Shown piece after piece: positions 1-4,531 of a stretch of 6,833 nucleotides of DNA (position 1 is the first letter of the stretch; each line of letters starts with the position of its first letter). Below the pieces are notes generated by a model. That model was not told where the DNA came from and ran no database searches. It saw only the letters and a program-made list of their open reading frames with translations. The DNA comes from JACQSU01 sp964359785 (GTDB taxonomy: Archaea; Nanobdellota; Nanobdellia; Woesearchaeales; JAGWAF01). Location of the stretch: assembly GCA_964359785.1 (NCBI GenBank), contig CAYHWL010000086.1:1-6833 (forward strand), read 5' to 3'. Made by a program: the position numbers and the translations under genes.

Positions 1-78
1 ACGGAGTGGTCTAGCCAGTCCTTTAAAAGTGTAAACCAGTTTCGGAATCATACAAACGAATGGGTAAACCACAAGGTA
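1..78 (-). other. Partial T-loop intron of the left tRNA-like copy
   Basis: The exon sequence through TTCAAA is followed by T and then A-C-C, matching the bulge and helix start of the right-hand intron, but the sequence then diverges completely. At least 78 nt of intron lie in the window. An internal pairing GTGGTTT (72-66) with AGACCAC (12-6) is possible (one G-T pair), as is an 8-bp direct repeat GTAAACCA (31-38 and 64-71 on the plus strand). No 3' BHB half (plus-strand CGGGG-AGT-TTCA) is present, so the intron either continues past the window or the 3' half is encoded elsewhere. Confidence 0.5.
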
Positions 79-149
79 TTTGAACCCCGAGGACCACTAG
101 GGTCACAAGGGTCGTAACCTTGCGGACTACCGGGTTATCCTACGCCGGC
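1..149 (-). tRNA. Interrupted tRNA-like gene, left copy (type II, anticodon ACG), 3' exon outside window
   Basis: Read on the minus strand from 149: acceptor 5' arm GCCGGCG (149-143), T8-A9, D-arm GGAT...GTCC (140-124) with a GG in the loop, G26 (123), anticodon stem CAAGG/CCTTG (122-118 and 110-106) around a 7-nt loop TTACGAC, anticodon ACG at 115-113. A 16-nt variable arm (105-90) forms a GACC/GGTC stem. The T-stem 5' arm CGGGG (89-85) is followed by TTCAAAT (84-78). The complementary T-stem and acceptor 3' arms are not found between 1 and 78. By analogy with the right-hand copy, A59 is at 79 and everything from 78 down is intron, so the 3' exon should lie beyond the window edge. Differences from the right-hand copy are compensated in the stems (G30-C40 versus A30-T40, and the variable arm), which argues for a functional structured RNA. 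Amino-acid identity is unresolved: arginine by anticodon, serine-like by variable arm. Confidence 0.7.
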
Positions 150-168
150 ACCGCTTTCTTTATTTTTA
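150..168 (-). promoter_or_regulatory. Probable promoter/leader of left tRNA copy
   Basis: Immediately upstream of the tRNA 5' end the minus strand reads AAAAATAAAGAAAGCGGT. Its last part is nearly identical to the leader of the right-hand copy, so the duplication extends past the RNA into the A-rich promoter-proximal element. An AT-rich box this close to the tRNA would give a very short leader. The exact TATA position is uncertain. Confidence 0.35.
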
Positions 169-204
169 GATGTCCGATTCACTTCTCACTCCCAAAATAG
201 GGGG

Positions 205-316
205 CGCCGGCGCGGGGAGTTTCAACTCTCCGATTTTCCGAAAAGTATTTGAACCCCGATGACTTAAGGTCACAAAGTTCGTAGCTTTGCGGATTACCGG
301 GTTATCCAACGCCGGC
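205..316 (-). tRNA. Intron-containing tRNA-like gene, right copy (type II variable arm, anticodon ACG, G73)
   Basis: All cloverleaf parts are present on the minus strand. Acceptor GCCGGCG (316-310) pairs perfectly with CGCCGGC (212-206), with discriminator G at 205. T8-T9; D-arm GGAT...ATCC (307-291); G26 (290); anticodon stem CAAAG/CTTTG (289-285, 277-273) with loop CTACGAA, anticodon ACG at 282-280. A 14-nt variable arm (272-259) folds GAC/GTC or TGAC/GTCA around CTTAA. T-stem CGGGG (258-254) pairs with CCCCG (217-213). The T-loop is interrupted by a 29-nt intron (247-219); removing it gives the normal loop TTCAAAT. No CCA is encoded. Long variable arm plus G73 is the pattern of tRNA-Ser, but ACG is an arginine (CGU) anticodon, and A34 is unusual in archaea. 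The structure is well supported; the identity is not. Confidence 0.82.
219..247 (-). other. Archaeal BHB intron in T-loop (position 59/60)
   Basis: A canonical hBHBh' can be drawn. The outer helix is the T-stem GGGG/CCCC. A 4-bp central helix TTCA/TGAA (253-250 with 224-221) is flanked by two 3-nt bulges, AAT (249-247) and ACT (220-218). The inner helix is ACTTTTC/GGAGAGT (246-240 with 231-225, including two G-T pairs) and closes an 8-nt loop (239-232). Cutting each bulge after its second base excises 29 nt and leaves TTCAAA+T, the expected 7-nt T-loop. Non-canonical tRNA introns at 59/60 are known in some archaea, where they are removed by the tRNA splicing endonuclease. The exact cleavage points are inferred from the fold. 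Confidence 0.8.
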
Positions 317-333
317 ACCGCTTTCTTTTATTC
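317..333 (-). promoter_or_regulatory. Probable promoter/leader of right tRNA copy
   Basis: The minus strand upstream of 316 reads GAATAAAAGAAAGCGGT, matching the leader of the left copy except for one extra A. Conservation outside the mature RNA suggests a functional AT-rich promoter element, with GCGGT as a short 5' leader that RNase P would remove. Confidence 0.35.
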
Positions 334-743
334 TTCTCATATTAACAAATATGTCGTTGTTATTCACGGAACAAACGCCAAACAAACCGAAGGCCTCCCA
401 AAAAATCAAGAATATTTCTCTAGATCTGTCAAAATTCTGGAAATCTTGCTGTCAAACCGAAACTATTTTTGCCATATCCCCTGCGCAAACAACACCTACC
501 CGATGAAGAACCGTGATTATTCTCGCAAGATCCACATACTGGCGGATATTTGTCATTGTAAGGCATGTTCATCTTGTTAATATAGAATTGGTGGTGATGC
601 GTGGGACAATGCCCGGATAATACACATAATATCATGGCGCCTACGCCCCCTCCTCTTCTGGGTCAGACTTCATTCCGCACCGCCTGTGAATCACTGATAT
701 ATCCCTAGATGAGATGATCAAACCACAGCTGATGAGACCCATC
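334..743. other. Intergenic stretch with no convincing gene
   Basis: About 400 nt between the tRNA pair and the Qng1-type gene. The open frames here are short and low in complexity; one starts inside the tRNA and none has a plausible promoter plus ribosome site or a recognisable protein. Possible C/D-box-like words (GATGA, CTGA) near 700-740 do not have the spacing of a guide RNA. I see no repeats or strong hairpins worth naming. Confidence 0.5.
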
Positions 744-751
744 TTTATTAA
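744..751 (+). promoter_or_regulatory. TATA-like box for the Qng1-type gene
   Basis: TTTATTAA is centred about 26 nt upstream of the ATG at 774, the spacing that puts an archaeal transcription start at or next to the start codon. No purine-rich ribosome site precedes the ATG, which fits a leaderless mRNA. Confidence 0.45.
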
Positions 752-773
752 CCATTGAACAAAAACGTGCAGC

Positions 774-1730
774 ATGAACCCACAATTAGAGAGCATATCC
801 TATGCCGTGAATAATTCCAGACATGTTACTATCGACTATTCCAAGCTAGAGGAGGTTTGTTCAAATATCAAGGCGGAGGATCTCATTCCAAGGATTGGGT
901 TATCACTTTTTGATGTGGCGAATAGAGACCTAGCGAGCCGGATAGATTTTGCCATAATTTTCAATTCAGTCAATTTTTGTTACTGGGGCACGCCCAAATG
1001 GACTATCAAAACAAAAGACGGCGAGTTTGATGGTGCATTTGGGATGGTCAATGCTTTACGTCAAGCGATAGACAATGGTTATCCTCTGCTTGACTCCAGT
1101 TATCTAAAAAATATCTGCGCAAAGGATCTTGAGAGTATACTCCATGGCAATGTTCCAATTCCTCTTTTTTCTGAGCGTTTAGGGATGCTTCAAGAGACGG
1201 GTCGCGTGTTAGGCGACAGGTATAACGGCCACTTTGTTGGATGGTTCGGACGGGTCGCCAATGATGCAGTAAGGCTTGTAGACGTGCTCACAAAAGATAT
1301 CAAACATTATCACGACGGAGCCATTTACAAAGGCAAGGAGATATTTTTCCATAAACGTGCGCAGCTTGCAATTACTCAAATAAATACTGTGCTTACCGCA
1401 TCAGGGCAGCCAACCTTGGCCAATATGGACGAGCTCACCGATTTTGCTGACTACAAAGTGCCGCAAATTCTGCGTAAGAAGGGCCTCCTGGTTTATGACT
1501 ATGTGTTGTCTAGCAAAGTTGATAGCGGCATCCCTTTAGAGAACGGTTCTGTTGAAGAGATCGAGATAAGAGCCAATGACATTTGGGCGATAGAGTCTAT
1601 GGTTTCACTACTCAAGCCCCGTTTGCCGCAGGTCAATGCGGTAAAATTACACTCATACTTTTGGCAGATGGGGCAGATCAAATCTCCAGATGATAAACCC
1701 TATCATCGGACAATCACAACGAATTATTAG
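774..1730 (+). CDS. qng1: Queuosine-nucleotide N-glycosylase/hydrolase, DUF2419 (Qng1-like) family
   Basis: The 318-residue product matches the Qng1/C9orf64 (DUF2419) family in length and in its signature blocks: NSVNFCYWG (residues 64-72), HKRAQ (193-197), FADYKVPQ (224-231), the EIEIRANDIWAIE segment (262-274) and an aromatic C-terminal LHSYFWQMG block. In characterised members a conserved Asp releases queuine base from queuosine 5'-monophosphate for reuse by tRNA-guanine transglycosylase; D226 in the DYKVPQ block is the likely equivalent here. The enzyme is expected to be cytosolic, and there is no signal peptide or membrane segment. The gene is complete. The ATG at 774 is chosen because it follows a TATA-like box at leaderless distance and the homology starts soon after. 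Family membership is confident. The puzzle is its presence in an archaeal-looking window, since archaea typically carry archaeosine rather than queuosine. No tgt or transporter gene is visible nearby. Confidence 0.88.
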   Translation: MNPQLESISYAVNNSRHVTIDYSKLEEVCSNIKAEDLIPRIGLSLFDVANRDLASRIDFAIIFNSVNFCYWGTPKWTIKTKDGEFDGAFGMVNALRQAIDNGYPLLDSSYLKNICAKDLESILHGNVPIPLFSERLGMLQETGRVLGDRYNGHFVGWFGRVANDAVRLVDVLTKDIKHYHDGAIYKGKEIFFHKRAQLAITQINTVLTASGQPTLANMDELTDFADYKVPQILRKKGLLVYDYVLSSKVDSGIPLENGSVEEIEIRANDIWAIESMVSLLKPRLPQVNAVKLHSYFWQMGQIKSPDDKPYHRTITTNY

Positions 1731-1800
1731 ACATACTCCCCTTACTTCTTCACTAACAGTTGACAAACACGTTATTGGACCACGATTGCGTGCCCAACTT

Positions 1801-1807
1801 CTTAAAT
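1801..1807 (+). promoter_or_regulatory. Possible TATA-like box inside the upstream end of the zinc-finger gene
   Basis: CTTAAAT lies about 24 nt before the ATG at 1828, similar to the leaderless spacing of other genes here. It is the main reason to prefer 1828 over the earlier in-frame ATG at 1690. The box is a weak match to the TTTATAT pattern seen elsewhere in the window. Confidence 0.3.
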
Positions 1808-1827
1808 CTCCTTCGTCTAATCCCCTT

Positions 1828-2964
1828 ATGTCCCAATCCACTGATATGGTCGTGCCTGAATGTTGTGTCTGTCACGCTAAGATTGCTGGTTACAAGACCT
1901 GTCCAAACTGCATGTCTTTGCAGTGCACTGACTGCCATGATTTTGTAGGACAATGCGGGACGTACGCCTGTGAATCGCATCCAAATCAAGTGAGTATCAC
2001 AGACAAGAAAGAATCCCCTGCCTCCCTAGAAAAGGTGGTCGAATCCCCCAGTGTCGACCTAAAGTCACTCCAACAACTCCAAGAGATCCAAAAGCGTGTG
2101 GATACTTACAATTTGAAACCAACTTGTTGCACTCCAAGAACGATTGAATATCTAGCATGGTTTGAAGTTGCCTCTTGTTGCCAAGAATCGGATTGGGTAA
2201 ATCTTGACACCCAGCTCCAGTGCAAATCTGGGTGGGAGCTCGAACAGCTTGACCAATTAACACTTGCACGTATTGGCAAAGTGTCCATAGACAAAACTGG
2301 GCCGCGTTCAACTTTGTATATTGAACGCCTGACCCATTACACCCAAGTCTGCAAGGACCTTTTTACAGTAGGTCGTTTCGTAGACACTGTTGAGGTATCT
2401 AAAGAGTCCCAAAATCAGGATCTGCAAAGCCGTGTCACTTTCGCGGTGGGTTCAAGATACCGATCTGTCAAGCTCTGGGCGCAGGCCTGTGATGCTTTCC
2501 TTGAGGGTAGTCACTATGCTCCAGCCTTGGACATGTGCATAAACGTGAACCTCCTCGATGAGCCCCGCATCTATAAGGTCTTTGATAAGATGAGAGAACA
2601 AGATAATGGCAGTCTCTATGCGGCAAGGGCACTGGATAATATTATCTCCAGATTAAACTTACTTGAGGGGAGTCTCGATGGGGTATCGACGAAGACAAAC
2701 TTGTCCTGGAGAACATGGTGGTATGGCATAGGAAGTGTAGAAGTGATAGAAGTGACGCGGAGCAACTTATCAAAAGACTTCCAGTCACTCCGCCAGACCC
2801 ACTACGAAAAAGCGCAATCAGTCTTAGAACAACAGCATGACTACACCTCCTCCTACCATCTAGCCATAGAATTCAATGACGAGCAAAGGATCAAGAAGTA
2901 TGCCCAGCTTTCAGGGACAGCAAAAACACTCCTTTTAGAATCCAAGAAGATCGATACAGAGTAG
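1828..2964 (+). CDS. Unrecognised protein: Cys-rich zinc-binding N-terminus plus helical C-terminal region
   Basis: The 378-residue product (from ATG 1828) is not one I recognise. Residues 12-51 hold a dense Cys/His cluster: C12/C13-x-C15, CPNC (25-28), CTDC (33-36), C43, C48 and H51. The spacing suggests two bound zinc ions in a RING, B-box or treble-clef-like fold. Residues from about 70 on are mostly predicted helix. The segment containing AQACDAFLEGSHYAPALDMC looks like a helical-repeat (TPR-like) unit, and the C-terminus is charged and helical. No signal peptide or membrane segment is seen. An in-frame ATG at 1690 would add 46 residues and overlap the Qng1 gene by 41 nt; the added part has no recognisable domain. 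The gene follows Qng1 on the same strand, so co-transcription is possible. It ends 2 nt from the convergent VapC stop. An adaptor or nucleic-acid-binding role is guesswork. Confidence 0.75.
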   Translation: MSQSTDMVVPECCVCHAKIAGYKTCPNCMSLQCTDCHDFVGQCGTYACESHPNQVSITDKKESPASLEKVVESPSVDLKSLQQLQEIQKRVDTYNLKPTCCTPRTIEYLAWFEVASCCQESDWVNLDTQLQCKSGWELEQLDQLTLARIGKVSIDKTGPRSTLYIERLTHYTQVCKDLFTVGRFVDTVEVSKESQNQDLQSRVTFAVGSRYRSVKLWAQACDAFLEGSHYAPALDMCINVNLLDEPRIYKVFDKMREQDNGSLYAARALDNIISRLNLLEGSLDGVSTKTNLSWRTWWYGIGSVEVIEVTRSNLSKDFQSLRQTHYEKAQSVLEQQHDYTSSYHLAIEFNDEQRIKKYAQLSGTAKTLLLESKKIDTE

Positions 2965-2966
2965 CA

Positions 2967-3350
2967 TCAAATCAGTAGAATTTTGTCAGCTTTCTCGAAG
3001 TCCGAATCAGCAGTCACCAAGATGGCATTATTTCCCATAGCAGTCGCGAGATGGATGCCATCAGCGAGACTAAATTTGGTGGAGTATTTTCGGAATTCTT
3101 TTTTGAGTTTGGCGGCGTGAAGCGCTATTGCAGGGTCTATCGGCATCAGTTTTGCCCGGCTTCGTATGAAATTCAGGTGATCGGCGAATGGCTTATTCAT
3201 CTGTTCAAACTTATCAGCGAGTTCGGCTATCGCGACTATAGAGGTGGCTATTTGGCTCTCCTCGATGATCTTGATTATTTTCTCACCTTTTGATGTCCCT
3301 CCGATGTATTCCATCCAAGCGGAGCTGTCTATCACATATTCAAAGCTCAT
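2967..3350 (-). CDS. vapC: VapC-family PIN-domain ribonuclease toxin
   Basis: This 127-residue single-domain PIN protein keeps the metal-binding acidic residues: D8 in the VIDSSAW strand-turn, E43 in the AEL helix, D97 in SLADGIHLATA and D115 in VTADSDF. VapC proteins are Mg-dependent endoribonucleases that typically cut tRNA or rRNA when freed from VapB. The start at 3350 is chosen over an earlier in-frame ATG (3437) because the PIN fold begins directly there; the longer reading would add 29 residues lying wholly within vapB in another frame. It overlaps the 3' end of vapB by 11 nt, which implies translational coupling. No inactivating change is visible, so the toxin is probably active. Its target cannot be read from sequence. 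Confidence 0.9.
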   Translation of the reverse strand: MSFEYVIDSSAWMEYIGGTSKGEKIIKIIEESQIATSIVAIAELADKFEQMNKPFADHLNFIRSRAKLMPIDPAIALHAAKLKKEFRKYSTKFSLADGIHLATAMGNNAILVTADSDFEKADKILLI

Positions 3351-3537
3351 GGAATTCCATCCGGTCAGATTTTCTCCACTTGAGGCCTTTGATAGAGTTG
3401 AACATGGATTTAGGCGTTCGGGAGCGTCTCTTCGCAAGCTCGAAGATTATCGCATCGTAACTGCTCGCGAGGGCGTCTTCCTTTAGTCCTTTGAGAAGCT
3501 GCAACGTGGAGTCTGATACTTGTATTGTTGTACTCAT
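3340..3537 (-). CDS. vapB: VapB-family antitoxin
   Basis: A 65-residue protein starting MSTTIQVSDSTLQLLKGLK and continuing with an ASSYDAIIFELAKRR segment, the pattern of the archaeal VapB antitoxins that pair with PIN toxins. The N-terminal strand and two helices should form the ribbon-helix-helix DNA-binding dimer. The C-terminal tail (about 45-65, basic and aromatic) would wrap VapC and block its active site. It lies upstream of vapC with an 11-nt overlap. The TATA box 28 nt before the ATG indicates a leaderless transcript. A tandem TATAGC palindrome sits between the box and the start, a likely autoregulatory operator. Confidence 0.87.
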   Translation of the reverse strand: MSTTIQVSDSTLQLLKGLKEDALASSYDAIIFELAKRRSRTPKSMFNSIKGLKWRKSDRMEFHEL

Positions 3538-3542
3538 AGAGT

Positions 3543-3570
3543 TATAGCTATAGCTATAGCCATATAAATC
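3543..3570 (-). promoter_or_regulatory. vapBC promoter with tandem TATAGC operator
   Basis: The minus-strand TATA box GATTTATATGG (3570-3560) is centred 28 nt before the vapB ATG. Right behind it are three head-to-tail TATAGC units (3543-3560). The 14-bp core GCTATAGCTATAGC (3547-3560) is a perfect palindrome. Location over the transcription start, and dyad symmetry suited to a ribbon-helix-helix dimer, make this a plausible VapB(C) repression site. Binding itself is inferred. Confidence 0.6.
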
Positions 3571-3639
3571 TTTCTATTTTCAGACCGCACAAAACCCGGG
3601 GCTAGAACAACGTGATTCTAATAATGTCATGACCAGCCG

Positions 3640-4251
3640 TCAAAACGCCACTTTCCTTATCTGGTATTTCACTTTCTTGCCACTCAATATCTTCTCTATC
3701 TCTTTCCTTGCGGTGGTTGGCACCAAAAAGACGTTTGTGCCAAGCTTGATGCCTTGAATCGAATCGACAAATCCTTTGTGCGAGTACAATGTCCCTTGTT
3801 TTTTTGTGGAGTACCCGTAAAGCTCTCGTATCAGCTTCATCTTGTCTTTCGTCTTGAGACCTGCGCAAGTATAAGCCACGAGCAGATGGTTCTTATCTTG
3901 TTCCGGCTGCGCATTGCCAAATAGCATGATGCCATGATCCTGTATCTCACCAAGCAATTCCTTCCATGTCTCGCTTGTCAAGTTTCCGCATACTACCTTT
4001 ATGTCTTGCTTTACCTGTTTTGGGTGCCACTTTACGCGCTGTGTTGTGCCGAAACTTTTTAGTGCATCCTGCACATCTTTTTCGATCTGATAGGACGTGT
4101 CCACAAATACATCTATATCACTCGACTCATCAAAATCTCCCCGAGCCACAGACCCAAACAGGTAAACACCCCTTATTCTTCCAAGGGGGATCCGACTCAC
4201 AAGAAGCGACATGAAATCATATACCATGCCAATCAATGTTTCCTGTTTCAT
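3640..4251 (-). CDS. Stand-alone MNT-type nucleotidyltransferase with archaeal C-terminal extension
   Basis: The 203-residue product carries the Pol-beta superfamily minimal nucleotidyltransferase core: helix, then LFGSVARGDF with the GS pair at 33-34, then DID at 45-47. These supply the nucleotide-binding turn and two metal-binding aspartates. A third acidic residue, likely D84 in KQDIKVV, follows. The C-terminal part (about 130-203) has an ELYGYSTKKQGTLYSHKGF block followed by a basic KYQIRKVAF tail and resembles an extension seen in archaeal members. Paired MNT proteins can act as antitoxins that AMPylate HEPN toxins, but no HEPN gene is visible here. The ATG overlaps the stop of a tiny upstream ORF (ATGA), implying coupled translation. 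Substrate unknown; the active site looks intact. Confidence 0.82.
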   Translation of the reverse strand: MKQETLIGMVYDFMSLLVSRIPLGRIRGVYLFGSVARGDFDESSDIDVFVDTSYQIEKDVQDALKSFGTTQRVKWHPKQVKQDIKVVCGNLTSETWKELLGEIQDHGIMLFGNAQPEQDKNHLLVAYTCAGLKTKDKMKLIRELYGYSTKKQGTLYSHKGFVDSIQGIKLGTNVFLVPTTARKEIEKILSGKKVKYQIRKVAF

Positions 4252-4322
4252 AGTTCTTCACCAAGCTCGATGCTTATCAACTCCTTTAGTCTATACAGAT
4301 TAGCCACAGCGTCGTCAATCAC
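4248..4322 (-). CDS. Tiny ORF translationally coupled to the nucleotidyltransferase (possibly a remnant)
   Basis: The frame from GTG 4322 encodes 24 residues ending LYRLKELISIELGEEL and stops with a TGA that overlaps the nucleotidyltransferase ATG as ATGA. The frame is open further upstream to a stop near 4372 but offers no standard start there; it would add residues such as YRDKLCYGKNKERK. An ATG at 4344 lies in a different frame and stops after 8 codons. The helical, charged peptide reads like real protein. So this is either a genuine small coupled gene with an unusual start or the tail of a gene broken by a small indel. I do not recognise a family. Confidence 0.4.
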   Translation of the reverse strand: MIDDAVANLYRLKELISIELGEEL

Positions 4323-4372
4323 CTTGCGTTCCTTGTTCTTCCCATAACACAGCTTGTCTCTGTACCGTCAAT

Positions 4373-4432
4373 AGTATGTTACAGTTTAAATACTTTTCTG
4401 TTATACCTCACATACCGCAGTATGTTACAGTT
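4373..4432. repeat. 14-bp direct repeat pair in a divergent promoter region
   Basis: AGTATGTTACAGTT occurs at 4373-4386 and again at 4419-4432, 46 bp start to start. The second copy overlaps an inverted repeat CATAC-CGCA-GTATG (4411-4424). Both lie between the divergent nucleotidyltransferase and antiporter genes, and the first touches the minus-strand TATA box. The arrangement fits paired operator sites for an unknown regulator. It could also be a relic of a short duplication. Confidence 0.55.
4384..4394 (-). promoter_or_regulatory. TATA-like box for the nucleotidyltransferase operon
   Basis: The minus strand reads AGTATTTAAAC. A start about 26 nt downstream would fall near 4362, leaving roughly 40 nt of leader before the GTG at 4322. 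One copy of the 14-bp direct repeat abuts the downstream side of this box. Confidence 0.4.
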
Positions 4433-4475
4433 ACAACAAAATCGTGTCGATCATAACACACTACACATTCCAAAA

Positions 4476-4514
4476 CTTTTATATCCGGCGCTTCACACGA
4501 AAAAATCAGGTGAT
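4476..4514 (+). promoter_or_regulatory. Antiporter promoter and ribosome binding site
   Basis: The TATA box CTTTTATATCC (4476-4486) would start transcription near 4505-4508. A GGTGAT Shine-Dalgarno-like word (4509-4514) follows, with a rather long gap of 17 nt to the ATG at 4532. Unlike several other genes in the window, this one therefore has a short leader. No other in-frame start lies closer to the ribosome site. Confidence 0.55.
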
Positions 4515-4531
4515 TAGCCATAACAATCGAC

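Noticed and set aside
278..284. Plus-strand reading of the tRNA with anticodon CGT (Thr)
   Set aside because: The D-loop GG, T8 and GGTTCAAAT T-arm signature are only correct on the minus strand.
1..333. CRISPR or tandem-repeat array
   Set aside because: The repetition consists of only two units, which are explained fully as tRNA paralogs with introns.
287..580. 97-residue plus-strand frame starting inside the right tRNA copy
   Set aside because: It begins at a TTG within the anticodon arm, has no promoter or ribosome site, and the composition does not resemble a folded protein.
695..745. C/D-box guide RNA near the Qng1 promoter
   Set aside because: GATGA and CTGA words occur, but the boxes overlap or lack the fixed guide spacing, and there is no terminal D box.
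3351..3437. N-terminal extension of VapC from an upstream ATG
   Set aside because: The PIN fold starts at the ATG at 3350; the extra 29 residues only reflect vapB in another frame.
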